21,292 bases of DNA from Cuspidothrix sp046080125 (GTDB taxonomy: Bacteria; Cyanobacteriota; Cyanobacteriia; Cyanobacteriales; Nostocaceae): assembly GCA_046080125.1 (NCBI GenBank), contig JBJTTJ010000220.1, positions 1 to 21,292 of the forward strand, written 5' to 3'. Of the stretch, positions 6,605 to 14,727 are shown piece by piece. Under the pieces are notes generated by a model. The model saw only the letters and a program-made list of their open reading frames with translations. It searched no databases and was not told the origin of the DNA. Both the position numbers and the translations under genes were made by a program. How positions within the stretch are numbered: position 1 is the stretch's first letter; each line of letters opens with the position of its first letter.

Positions 6605-6669
6605 TCATCCTCCTCAAGACATTTTAAAATGCGCACTCCTAGTGATTTAGCGTAATCTGATAGTTTCAT
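6595..6669 (-). pseudogene. IS607 tnpA (serine recombinase) remnant with internal deletion
   Basis: The 24-codon frame starts MKLSDYAKSLGV, the typical N-terminus of IS607-family TnpA (a MerR-like helix-turn-helix joined to a serine recombinase). It then passes directly into ILKCLEEDECN, which looks like a TnpA C-terminal tail and overlaps the tnpB start by ten bases. Intact TnpA is about 190-220 residues, so nearly the whole recombinase domain is missing. The order tnpA then tnpB, with overlap, matches intact IS607 elements. Confidence 0.6.
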
Positions 6670-6697
6670 AGAGAGTCTTTACTCGACTTTCACAATT

Positions 6698-6726
6698 ATT
6701 TTAAGACACTTGTCTATATTTGGCAA
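6698..6726 (-). promoter_or_regulatory. Sigma70-type promoter candidate upstream of the IS607 remnant and the HAD-nit unit
   Basis: On the minus strand TTGCCA (6721-6726) and TAAAAT (6698-6703) are separated by exactly 17 bases. A transcript would start near 6690, run through the tnpA/tnpB remnants and enter the HAD gene at 6516. No terminator-like hairpin lies between. This is a sequence match only. Confidence 0.45.
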
Positions 6727-6758
6727 TCCCTAGCTATGAAGTCAGAGAAATTTAGCGA

Positions 6759-6817
6759 TACTTCAACAAACTCAGTATAATTCCGTTCTTCCGTACTTGT
6801 GTTGAGCGTAATCGAAG
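6759..6817. repeat. Degenerate inverted repeat between the IS607 remnant and menE
   Basis: ACTTGTGTTGAGCGTAATCGAAG (6795-6817) resembles the TTGAGCGTAGTCGAAG-type intergenic repeat of cyanobacteria. The segment from 6759 (TACTTCAACAAACTCAGT) looks like its decayed complementary arm. The pairing is imperfect. Confidence 0.3.
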
Positions 6818-6841
6818 CTGCTTGTGAAGGGGATTGGATTG

Positions 6842-8182
6842 TTAAAGTTTCATAAGAGGGTTTTTAGTAACAAAATCCTTAGCAATTTGTTGGAGTTGTT
6901 GACGGTTAATTTTACCTTGAGTATTGCGAGGTAAATTTGGTACAGAAATCCAATATTTAGGAATCTTAAATTTACTCAGTTGGTTTCTGAGTTGGGTTTC
7001 AATTTCTAGGGAGGAAATATTTTCATGATTAGGAATATAAACAGCTATTAATACCTGTCCCCAGTATTGATCATCTATACCAATTACACAAACATCAAGC
7101 ACTAAATTAGTTTTTCTAATCGCCAATTCAATTTCTGTCGGGTAAACATTTTCTCCACCTGTAATTATTTTATCGCTGCTTCTCCCCACAATATGTAAAT
7201 AACCTTGACTATCTAAAAAACCAATATCATCAACTGTAAAATTATCTGCATTTTGCCAAATGTGGGGATAATAACCTAAAGCTAAAGATTTGCTTTGAAT
7301 TTTGATATTTCCTGATTGATTATCAATTATAATTTGAGTATGGGGGAGAATTTTCCCACTATTGAATTTACCTTGTAAAAATTCATCAGGTTTGAGAGTA
7401 GCAATTTGAGAAGCGGTTTCTGTCATTCCATAGGTGGGTGCTAATCTAATTTGATGAGATCTCGCTTTTATTAATAAGTTATCCCAGGGTGGTGCACCTC
7501 CTAAAAGCACAGTAGAAAACCTTGATAACCATTGGGTTAGGTCTGGATTTTGGAGGATTTTTTCTAATTGGGTAGGAACTAAAGATATAAAAAATTCAGA
7601 TAGGTTAATTTTAGGTAATTGAGAAGGTTCTAATTTTTTCGATTCAGTAATTACTAATTTACCTTCTGTAGTGAAACAACGGATAAATTGCATTAATCCA
7701 CTAACATGATATAATGGCAATATACAAAAAGAGTTGACTGTATTGATTTGAAAATATTCTGTAAATCCTACTACGGATGCGGTTAATGTTTGCCATGTAT
7801 GAATAGCAAATTTAATCTTTCCCGATGATCCACCTGTAGGAATCATGATAGTATTAGGAATTGCTAATTGAGAATTGGCAATCGCTGATTTTGAAAAATT
7901 ATTATCTATTCCTAAAATTATATCTGGTTGCACTAAATTAAAAACTTGTTTCCATTCATCTTGACTCCAATTCGGGTTACATAGAAAAACTGGACATTTA
8001 GCTGCAACAGCAGCGATAAAACTAGCTAAAAATCTCACAGGTGATCTTTCCGCGATCATAATTTTGGGGTTGGATAATTCGGTAAATTTTAAATATAATT
8101 CCGTTGCTATTTGTGGTAATTTATGACTATGATCACAGATTAGCCAATCATCTTTTGTTAAGTTATCTAACAGTTTTTCCAT
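6842..8182 (-). CDS. menE: o-Succinylbenzoate-CoA ligase
   Basis: The 446-residue protein is an acyl-adenylate-forming enzyme that activates o-succinylbenzoate with ATP and CoA in phylloquinone synthesis. Adenylation motifs occur in order: the phosphate-binding IMIPTGGSSGKIKFAIHTW, YGMTETASQIATL, DDIGFLDSQGYLHIVGRSSD followed by GGENVYPTEIE, and the C-terminal catalytic Lys region LPRNTQGKINRQQL. The assignment to MenE, rather than another acyl-CoA ligase, is supported by its position directly after menC. The frame reaches a TTG at 8197; I chose the ATG at 8182 (MEKLLDNLTKDDW). It overlaps the menC stop by 16 bases, so the two are probably translationally coupled. Confidence 0.88.
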   Translation of the reverse strand: MEKLLDNLTKDDWLICDHSHKLPQIATELYLKFTELSNPKIMIAERSPVRFLASFIAAVAAKCPVFLCNPNWSQDEWKQVFNLVQPDIILGIDNNFSKSAIANSQLAIPNTIMIPTGGSSGKIKFAIHTWQTLTASVVGFTEYFQINTVNSFCILPLYHVSGLMQFIRCFTTEGKLVITESKKLEPSQLPKINLSEFFISLVPTQLEKILQNPDLTQWLSRFSTVLLGGAPPWDNLLIKARSHQIRLAPTYGMTETASQIATLKPDEFLQGKFNSGKILPHTQIIIDNQSGNIKIQSKSLALGYYPHIWQNADNFTVDDIGFLDSQGYLHIVGRSSDKIITGGENVYPTEIELAIRKTNLVLDVCVIGIDDQYWGQVLIAVYIPNHENISSLEIETQLRNQLSKFKIPKYWISVPNLPRNTQGKINRQQLQQIAKDFVTKNPLMKL

Positions 8183-9111
8183 AGAGTTTCTAACCAAGTT
8201 GATGGTTGTGGTAGAAAAAAGTGGTTAATCCCAAAACCAACAGCGCGATGATTTAGAGATAATTCTGATGCTAATTGTAGTGCAGATTGTCTACCAATTT
8301 CCGTTTCAAATACGGATGAAAATACAATATCAATTTGATGTTTTTGGCAGAACTCTCTTAACCGAGATGGTGAACCGAATATCCCCGGTTTGATCACAAA
8401 AATTCCCCCCCAACCCTGCTGAAAACAGGATTCTAATTGGGTAAAATTAGCGATAGATTCATCTAAAGCTATTCTGGTTAAATATAAATTACTTAATTCC
8501 TGCATTTGGGTAAATTTATCTACGGGTAAAGGTTGTTCAATAAATTCAATTTTATCCAAGTATTGATCACACTTTTTCAACCATAATTCCGCTTCTTGAT
8601 AAGTAATTCCACCATTAGCATCTAAACGTAATTTTGCCGATGTTGGTAAACTAGAAATGAGTAAATCAAATATTTCTAACTCCTGATTTATTTCCTGAAC
8701 ACCAATTTTCCATTTAAAGGTTTTGTACCCCTGTTTCCATAAACTACTCCATTGGTTTAAAGCTGATTTTCCTGCTGATAATAAACCACTATAGGTGAGA
8801 TTAAAATTAGTATCTTTATTTTCCAACAAAGCTGATTCAAAAGCAAATTGACAACTTGGTAATTTATCTGGAATCCCTAGAATTATTTCCTGAGTGATTG
8901 TTTCTGGAAGTTGATGGCAAAAATCTAAAGCTTGTTCCATAGTTTCTGAACCAAACCAAGAAATGGGGGAAATTTCTCCCCAACCAACATTATTTTCTGC
9001 ATCTATCAAGCGAATAATGATACTTTCGCGGATTTTCCAAACCCCATGATTAGTAATAATAGGATTAGTGAATTTCCGGCTAAAATAACGAAAAGAAAAT
9101 TGATAAATCAT
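8167..9111 (-). CDS. menC: o-Succinylbenzoate synthase
   Basis: The 314-residue enolase-superfamily enzyme dehydrates SHCHC to o-succinylbenzoate. Family residues are visible: the catalytic Lys pair region TFKWKIGV, metal ligands in LRLDANGG, EFIEQPL and IALDESI, and the second catalytic Lys in FVIKPGIFGSP. The N-terminal capping domain starts MIYQFSFRYFSRKF. Length suits the cyanobacterial MenC branch. It lies 79 bases downstream of menA and overlaps menE, in an apparent menA-menC-menE transcript. No Shine-Dalgarno sequence precedes the ATG. Confidence 0.9.
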   Translation of the reverse strand: MIYQFSFRYFSRKFTNPIITNHGVWKIRESIIIRLIDAENNVGWGEISPISWFGSETMEQALDFCHQLPETITQEIILGIPDKLPSCQFAFESALLENKDTNFNLTYSGLLSAGKSALNQWSSLWKQGYKTFKWKIGVQEINQELEIFDLLISSLPTSAKLRLDANGGITYQEAELWLKKCDQYLDKIEFIEQPLPVDKFTQMQELSNLYLTRIALDESIANFTQLESCFQQGWGGIFVIKPGIFGSPSRLREFCQKHQIDIVFSSVFETEIGRQSALQLASELSLNHRAVGFGINHFFLPQPSTWLETLWKNC

Positions 9112-9190
9112 GGAGAAAAATTGAAGAACCAGTAGTCAGAATAGTTGTTCGTACAGAAAGATGATTTTTAAAAAACATCAATTCTGAATC

Positions 9191-10090
9191 CTAGCCAAGA
9201 ATAAAACCTAAACCCAAAAATAAGCAACTCAAAAAATGAACATTTACAGCAATGAATTTAGAATTACTTACCTTGTCTGGTAGGTGATGATTTTCCCAAA
9301 CATGACGACATAATTTAACTGCAAAAGGTAAACTTAGGAAACTTAGTAATGTCCATAGTGGGAAAATATTTAAAATTACGAATAGTAAAATTAGGGGATA
9401 AATACTAGCCGTAAATCCAACTAAAACCTTTGCACCTGTTTGAGTTCCCAAGCGAACAATAGGAGATTTTTTCCCTGCGGCGATGTCATCTTCAACTTGA
9501 TGAAAATGGGAACAAAATAAGACTAAACTGGTGACAACACCTACAATCACCGATGCAGCCAAATTTTTACTAGACCAGCCTTGAGTTTGGCTATAATAGA
9601 CTGCACTCATGCCCAAAGGACCAAAGGCAAAAAAACAGAGAGTTTCGCCTAAACCCTGGTATCCTAGACGGAAAGGGGGACCTTGGTACATATAGCCTAA
9701 GCCGCAGCAGAGGATAATTATAGCGATAACTGTAGGGTCTTTTTGCAAAAATGCGATCGCTATTATTCCTAACAAACCCAAACCTAAACACAGATTTCCT
9801 ATCCAAAACATCAAGTTTTTATTACCAGTTAGATTCACCAATGAATGTTGTTTGTTTTTATCAATTCCTGTTTCCGCGTCAAATACATCATTACTAATAT
9901 TCTCCCAAGCCAAAATTAAAATAGCCCCAGCCATAAATAGAGAAAATATGGTCATATTAAAGATCTTTATTTCTTGAAATGCTACCGCAGAACCTACCCA
10001 AATAGGCATAATAGCGACAGTATACATTGGCGGTTTAATTGCCGCCATCCACAGTTTAGCTTGAGGTTGTGAAATCCGAGTTGAATTCAT
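9191..10090 (-). CDS. menA: 1,4-Dihydroxy-2-naphthoate phytyltransferase
   Basis: The 299-residue UbiA-family membrane prenyltransferase attaches the phytyl chain to dihydroxynaphthoate and so commits the pathway to phylloquinone, the A1 cofactor of photosystem I. The first Asp-rich motif is ENISNDVFDAETGID with KNKQHSLVNLTGN after it, and the second is HFHQVEDDIAAGKKSPIVRLG. About eight or nine hydrophobic helices are visible, including IFSLFMAGAILILAWE, IIAIAFLQ and LVLFCSHF. Phytyl rather than a longer prenyl donor is inferred from the cyanobacterial setting. The start MNSTRISQPQAKLWMAAIKP fits the family. It diverges from menF across a 244-base intergenic region. Confidence 0.9.
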   Translation of the reverse strand: MNSTRISQPQAKLWMAAIKPPMYTVAIMPIWVGSAVAFQEIKIFNMTIFSLFMAGAILILAWENISNDVFDAETGIDKNKQHSLVNLTGNKNLMFWIGNLCLGLGLLGIIAIAFLQKDPTVIAIIILCCGLGYMYQGPPFRLGYQGLGETLCFFAFGPLGMSAVYYSQTQGWSSKNLAASVIVGVVTSLVLFCSHFHQVEDDIAAGKKSPIVRLGTQTGAKVLVGFTASIYPLILLFVILNIFPLWTLLSFLSLPFAVKLCRHVWENHHLPDKVSNSKFIAVNVHFLSCLFLGLGFILG

Positions 10091-10246
10091 TGGTTGTGGG
10101 TGTAATTAATCTAAAATTGTTTAACTTTAGTAAATTACCAAAAAATGTTAATTTTGTGATTATAGGTTCACATCCTGCAATAACACCTGCCATTTTGCGG
10201 CGAAAACAGGATCAACCCCACCAAGCACAAGTCTATGCTGGTTAGC

Positions 10247-10266
10247 GGTAACTCAATTATGTTACC
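10247..10266. promoter_or_regulatory. Inverted repeat in the menA-menF divergent promoter region
   Basis: GGTAAC, an 8-nt spacer, and GTTACC lie 69 bases before the menF start. The symmetry and its place between divergent genes of one pathway make an operator possible. It is not an NtcA site, since the GTA and TAC triplets are 12 bases apart rather than 8. Confidence 0.3.
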
Positions 10267-10334
10267 TATAGAAATACCACCATGACTGATTACATTTTAG
10301 GAAGATAACTTAAAAAAAATTAACTTATACATCC

Positions 10335-11750
10335 ATGACAATTTCACCATGTCGCACCCAAACCTTTGTAGACTACAAATACCTCAATCAATTACTATTA
10401 GAGGTTCAGGAAAATTGCCACATCCATAAGAACAGTAAAATTGTCAGTATTTCCCTAGAAATTGGCTTAGTTGATCCTTTGCTAGTTTTAGATAGATTTA
10501 ATCACAAAAATGTGATAACTTTTTATTTTGAAAACACCAGCCAGGGTGAAGCAATAGCGGGAATTGACACTATAGATAAATTAGAAATTTTTGGGAAAAC
10601 AAGATTTACAAAAGCAGAAGAATTTATTAAAAATTCTCTCAAAAATATCATTTCTATTCCTCATCGAAATCACCCCTCATCCTTACCCCATTTTTTTTGC
10701 ACCTTTAGTTTTTTTGATCAGCACCAAAAAGCAGATTATCCCTTTCCTGCTGCCACTGTTTTTTTACCTTGTTGGCAAATCGCTGTCAAAAATAATTGCT
10801 GCACATTAGTGATGAATACAATTATCAATTCTACTGTCAAGATTGGCAAAATATTAGATAATTTACAAAGCCATTTAGAAGCAATTCAGACTTTGAAAAA
10901 TAACAACTTCAAATCTGAGGCATTTCCTTTAAATTCATATAACAAAATCACTAAAAATGATAATAAGTTCAAAACCTCAGTTGCATCAGTCTTAAAAGCC
11001 ATTCAATCCAATCAATTACGCAAAATAGTTTTAGCAGATACACTAGATGTGGCTGCTAATCATGATTTCAACTTACTACAATCTTTGAACAACCTCCGCC
11101 AATTACATCCTAATTGTTATATATTTTCCACTGGTAACGGTAAAGGACAAAACTTCATTGGTGCTAGTCCAGAACGGTTAATTAGCATTCAAAAACAACA
11201 ATTAATTACTGATGCCTTAGCAGGTTCAGCACCCAGAGGTAAAACACCCATTGAAGATGCAGAAAATGCCAACAGATTGATCAATAGTACCAAAGAAAAG
11301 CATGAACATAAACTAGTTCTTGATTTTATTACTGACCATCTATCTCAACTAGACCTATTCCCCCAAGTTTCATCACCAAGACTGCGACAATTATCTAATA
11401 TACAGCATTTATGGACACCAATTAGTGCAGTAGTTCCTACTAATATTCATCCTTTACAAATCGTTGCAAAACTCCATCCTACTCCAGCAGTTGCAGGTGC
11501 TACTAGAGATGTTGCTTGTGCAGAAATTCGTCGCTATGAAAGTTTTGAAAGAGGTTTATATGCAGCACCTTTAGGATGGGTAGATGCAGATGGTAACTGT
11601 GAATTTATCGTGGGCATTCGTTCAGCCTTAATTGATGGTAATCATGCTAGACTTTATGCAGGTGCGGGTATTGTTGCAGGTTCAGATCCTGAAAAAGAAT
11701 TTGCCGAAGTGCAACTTAAACTGCAAGCATTACTCAAAGCGTTAGTTTAA
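10335..11750 (+). CDS. menF: Isochorismate synthase
   Basis: The 471-residue enzyme converts chorismate to isochorismate, the first step of phylloquinone synthesis. The C-terminal half is a chorismate-binding domain with the expected blocks: RKIVLADTLDV, NFIGASPERLI, DALAGSAPRGKTPIEDAENA, HKLVLDFITDHLSQL, LHPTPAVAGATRDVA, SFERGLYAAPLGWVDADGNC and LYAGAGIVAGSDPEKEF. The N-terminal part (about residues 1-200) is less conserved, as usual. Salicylate or anthranilate synthases share the fold, but the menA-menC-menE neighbours and the block pattern favour MenF. The ATG at 10335 has no clear Shine-Dalgarno sequence. Confidence 0.9.
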   Translation: MTISPCRTQTFVDYKYLNQLLLEVQENCHIHKNSKIVSISLEIGLVDPLLVLDRFNHKNVITFYFENTSQGEAIAGIDTIDKLEIFGKTRFTKAEEFIKNSLKNIISIPHRNHPSSLPHFFCTFSFFDQHQKADYPFPAATVFLPCWQIAVKNNCCTLVMNTIINSTVKIGKILDNLQSHLEAIQTLKNNNFKSEAFPLNSYNKITKNDNKFKTSVASVLKAIQSNQLRKIVLADTLDVAANHDFNLLQSLNNLRQLHPNCYIFSTGNGKGQNFIGASPERLISIQKQQLITDALAGSAPRGKTPIEDAENANRLINSTKEKHEHKLVLDFITDHLSQLDLFPQVSSPRLRQLSNIQHLWTPISAVVPTNIHPLQIVAKLHPTPAVAGATRDVACAEIRRYESFERGLYAAPLGWVDADGNCEFIVGIRSALIDGNHARLYAGAGIVAGSDPEKEFAEVQLKLQALLKALV

Positions 11751-11819
11751 CTAATTAAGGGTTATCTAGTTTACATTTATTAAGCAAGGCAACAGGCAAC
11801 AGACTTTACATAGTAGACA

Positions 11820-11843
11820 TTTCGGTGACAGGTATCACCGAAA
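11820..11843. terminator. Perfect hairpin between menF and the tRNA gene
   Basis: TTTCGGTGA and TCACCGAAA form 9 perfect pairs with the loop CAGGTA. It lies about 70 bases after the menF stop and downstream of the oppositely oriented tRNA-Asn, so it may end both transcripts. On the minus strand a run of T precedes the stem rather than following it, so it is not a textbook terminator. Confidence 0.45.
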
Positions 11844-11903
11844 GCATACAAAAAACCATATACTCGGAGGAGTAAGACATCATGCTTTTCTTTATTTTAT
11901 GAA

Positions 11904-11975
<72 letters not shown>

Positions 11976-12093
11976 ACGCTTCCAATGTTTATCATACTAA
12001 ACCCAAATCCAAATTAATGCAAGGGGTTTTAGAAGAATTTTTTAAAAAATTTTTTTCTGGCTACTGAAATCTTGGACTTTGAGTAACCAAAAG

Positions 12094-12108
12094 CCTTGCC
12101 AGTCAAGG
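12094..12108 (-). terminator. Weak hairpin 3' of the NYN-domain gene
   Basis: On the minus strand CCTTG-ACTGG-CAAGG is followed by CTTTTGG, about 30 bases beyond the stop of the NYN gene. The five-pair stem and short T run give only a weak case for a terminator. Confidence 0.25.
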
Positions 12109-12135
12109 TATACAGAACTTTCTCCCTTAGAAAAT

Positions 12136-12684
12136 CTATAATCCCATCCGTAATTCAGCTAACCGTTGTCTGGCCTTGGCATCAATAGCATTAGCTAAGA
12201 ATCTGCTTTTAGATTGTTTTTGCGACTGATATCTATGGCGCATCCGACATACAGTAGTTTCCACTTCACCGCATAATTGATGCGCTGACAACCATTCAGC
12301 ACCATACCCCTGTACTGTTAACTGCTGCGCTCGATCTGATGTGGCGACAATCATGCGGGAAATTAAAGATTGGGCTATTTGATGACGCAAAGACGCACAG
12401 GTTTTTTCTATATATGTGTCCGCGGTCTGCCCAAAATCCGTATAATATACTGTTAAAAACTCTGTAATAGTTTCCTTGTTACTAGGAGTATTTTGATATT
12501 GAGCATCAAACACAACCTGAGTTTCATAACCTTGGAAAGCACTATAATTAGTCATGGCTTCCACAAGTTCACCCCGTGCGGCCTCAAGTCCGACATAATC
12601 ACGGGTTTTGATCAAACAAGGCCAAGTGCCTATAATATTGTAGCCGTCTACTAATAGCACGGCGGGAGGTATGGGACGGGGCAT
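12136..12684 (-). CDS. NYN-domain (YacP/DUF901) putative RNA endonuclease
   Basis: The 182-residue protein carries a PIN-like NYN domain. The metal-binding acid residues can be placed in LLVDGYNIIGTWP near residue 10, in TADTYIEK about residue 88, and in ATSDRAQQ near 118. Its Bacillus relative YacP (Rae1) is a ribosome-associated mRNA endonuclease; whether the cyanobacterial protein does the same is unknown. A basic C-terminal tail (MRHRYQSQKQSKSRF) could contact RNA. The start MPRPIPPAVLLVDGYN is typical. A small inverted repeat lies 70 bases upstream. Confidence 0.8.
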   Translation of the reverse strand: MPRPIPPAVLLVDGYNIIGTWPCLIKTRDYVGLEAARGELVEAMTNYSAFQGYETQVVFDAQYQNTPSNKETITEFLTVYYTDFGQTADTYIEKTCASLRHQIAQSLISRMIVATSDRAQQLTVQGYGAEWLSAHQLCGEVETTVCRMRHRYQSQKQSKSRFLANAIDAKARQRLAELRMGL

Positions 12685-12753
12685 GGTTTTTAATCACAAT
12701 TATCTAGGGTTAACAAAAATCATCCATAAGACCTATAGTAAATGAAGCATCTC

Positions 12754-12772
12754 TTGTAACCCAATGTTACAA
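12754..12772. promoter_or_regulatory. Inverted repeat upstream of the NYN-domain gene
   Basis: TTGTAAC, CCAAT, GTTACAA: 7-bp perfect arms, 70 bases before the start codon. It shares the GTAAC half-site with the repeat upstream of menF. It is a near miss to an NtcA box, with a 9-base instead of 8-base spacing between GTA and TAC. Confidence 0.3.
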
Positions 12773-12941
12773 ACAATAAAAAATGCTTTTGATAGTTAAA
12801 TCCACACCCTCAGATAGAAGTGACAATTCCTCAAACTACTCTCAATATCAAGAGTTCAGAAGTTTAGCTGTTACCATTTCCTCAGTCACCAAAAGGCGAA
12901 AATTTCCTCTCCCATTTCCTATACCCCATTCCCCACCGACA

Positions 12942-14471
12942 CTAGTTGAAAGGTTCTACAACAGTTTTTAACCCTTTACTATTGAAAAGACTAACTATTG
13001 CCGCAGTCCCTTCTTGAGTTCTAAACACTCCTACTTGCATCACCCTTTGACCTTGCCAAACTTTTGTAAAAGCGCCAGAAACTAGAGAAGCAACTAAACT
13101 CTGTTGTTGTTGATTTGCGACTAGGACTAATACACGATAACGGACATTTTGCCCGGTGATGGGATAACCTTGAGAGTTGGCGATGGGGTTAGAATTGGGC
13201 AGATTTTCCCCTCGTCCCTGGGGGGCAACAAATTCAATGGCACCGGAATCTGGTTGGATATAATTAAACTGAGGTGAATCCCCTTGACTATTGGTGACTG
13301 GTGGTAATTGATTGGGATTGGGAACAGTTTTGACTGTTCTGGGCACAATAGTTTCTCTCAGATTAGGATTAATAACTGCTGTGCGTGGTAATGTTGCCGT
13401 TGATGACAAAGGTGTATTGGTACCTTGAAGATCCACTTGACCGCTAATACGATTACTGGTTAAATTGTTGCCAGCAGCGGAAATTACTATCTTGGCAGTT
13501 TTAGCATTGATATCATAACGGCCATTATTCCGAAAGACATTTTTACCTGGGTCGTAACTAATACCTAAATCTGGTCTAGCTTGGGCAATGACTACTAAAC
13601 CATCTTCTGTGTTACCCTGAATGAGATTATTTCTTAACAGGGGTGTTGCAGTGGCTTGGACAATAATCCCCGATCTGTTATTCTCAATTTGGTTACCTAC
13701 TACTACGGGAGCAGAATTTTGGGCGATATTAATGCCAAAACCTGTATTTTTAAAAATGTTCTCTCTAATTTCTGGGCGGGCGTTACCAGAAATAGTGATG
13801 CCATTTGCACCATTGCGAATAAAGAGATTTTTGCTGATGCTGGGTGTACCATCCCCCGTGACGGCAATTCCGTCTTGGGTATTATTTGTAAATGTATTTT
13901 CCCCCACTACAATGTTGCTGGATTCAATCCATAAACCATAACCACGACTGTTGGAATTAGTCACAGTTACACCGGTTAAACTGGTTTGGTTAGCACCGAC
14001 AATGGCCACATTCTGACCACCAAAACGACGACTGAGGTATTCCCCTCCCCCAGCAATTGTCACCGTCTTACCTTGATTGCTAACATCCCCTTGAATAGCC
14101 ACTCCTGGTTTTAACATTAAAGGAAATACTTCTCCGGTTTTAGTGCTATATGTGCCTGGTGCAAGGATAATCACACTGTTGGGAGGTGATGCTTCTAAGG
14201 CTTGGGTGATTGTTCTCCAAGGTGCGATCGCACTACCATTACCAGTTTGGTCGTTTCCTACACTAGAATTAACAAATAGCCGATTAACCTGAGAAATTGT
14301 TTGTCTATTTTGCAGTGTTGGTTGTATCCCTGCTGGTACTTGTGCCAACACACTGCTGACATTTCCTATGGAGATAGTTGCACTTGTTAGTCCTAAACCA
14401 ACTGTTAAACTCAAGATTGGGCAACTCAGGAAATTATTCAGAGTGTTTACAGATTTTTCTGGAATTATCAT
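12942..14471 (-). CDS. Secreted beta-helix (DUF1565) protein with a SPOR-like C-terminus
   Basis: This 509-residue protein begins with a signal-like segment (residues about 15-44, ending VSSVLAQ). The DUF1565 block follows: FVNSSVGNDQTGNGSAIAPW, TITQALEASPPNSVIILAPG and TYSTKTGEVFPLML. About eight right-handed beta-helix rungs come next, with repeats such as NTFTNNTQDGIAVTGDGTPS, NLFIRNGANGITISGNARPE, IFKNTGFGINIAQNSAPVV and NNLIQGNTEDGLVVIAQARP. A Pro/Asn-rich linker leads to the last 65 residues (RYRVLVLVANQQQQ... MQVGVFRTQEGTAAIVSLF), which look like a SPOR-type fold. The helix suggests carbohydrate binding or cleavage and the tail suggests cell-wall binding; neither is proven. It appears to be a single-gene unit. 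Confidence 0.8.
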   Translation of the reverse strand: MIIPEKSVNTLNNFLSCPILSLTVGLGLTSATISIGNVSSVLAQVPAGIQPTLQNRQTISQVNRLFVNSSVGNDQTGNGSAIAPWRTITQALEASPPNSVIILAPGTYSTKTGEVFPLMLKPGVAIQGDVSNQGKTVTIAGGGEYLSRRFGGQNVAIVGANQTSLTGVTVTNSNSRGYGLWIESSNIVVGENTFTNNTQDGIAVTGDGTPSISKNLFIRNGANGITISGNARPEIRENIFKNTGFGINIAQNSAPVVVGNQIENNRSGIIVQATATPLLRNNLIQGNTEDGLVVIAQARPDLGISYDPGKNVFRNNGRYDINAKTAKIVISAAGNNLTSNRISGQVDLQGTNTPLSSTATLPRTAVINPNLRETIVPRTVKTVPNPNQLPPVTNSQGDSPQFNYIQPDSGAIEFVAPQGRGENLPNSNPIANSQGYPITGQNVRYRVLVLVANQQQQSLVASLVSGAFTKVWQGQRVMQVGVFRTQEGTAAIVSLFNSKGLKTVVEPFN

Positions 14472-14669
14472 TGTTTATAAAACTCCGGGGAAACATATAG
14501 TAGAGACGAAGTGGCAAGCCTTTTTGTGTCTGTGCTTGATGATCACTGTATATCAGTTGCTGTCTGGCAAATGCTATACAAAAGTTCCATAAAAACTACC
14601 AAAAACTATCCCAGTCCAGACTTAACTGGACAATGGTAATTGTTTACTTCCTGCTTCATTGTAGTTTAC

Positions 14670-14710
14670 CTCTTGCCTTGCCATTAGGACAATTTTTAAC
14701 ACCTACCTAC
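14670..14710 (+). repeat. 41-bp repeat, copy 2
   Basis: It begins CTCTTGCCTTGCCAT and ends ACCTAC, 17 bases before the thiE start. It matches 4935-4975 at 34 of 41 positions without gaps and in the same orientation. Here it forms part of the thiE leader. Confidence 0.5.
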
Positions 14711-14727
14711 TGAATGGAGTTGTTGTA

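Larger units (their letters stand above)
6503..6726 (-). mobile_element. Collapsed IS607-family element
   Basis: The region contains a promoter-like sequence, the start of tnpA, its apparent tail and the start of tnpB, all on the minus strand. The middle of tnpA and nearly all of tnpB are deleted. The element ends are not defined. It accounts for about two thirds of the 325 bases between the HAD gene and menE; the rest (6727-6841) holds only a degenerate inverted repeat. Confidence 0.55.

Noticed and set aside
10247..10266. NtcA box in the menA-menF region
   Set aside because: NtcA needs GTA-N8-TAC; the spacing here is 12.
12783..12971. 62-codon plus-strand frame starting MLLIVKSTPSDRSDN
   Set aside because: It overlaps the end of the DUF1565 gene, has a low-complexity Pro/Phe tail and no Shine-Dalgarno sequence.
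14472..14727. TPP riboswitch upstream of thiE
   Set aside because: No CTGAGA plus GATCTGGATAATGCCAG-type core could be found in the leader.
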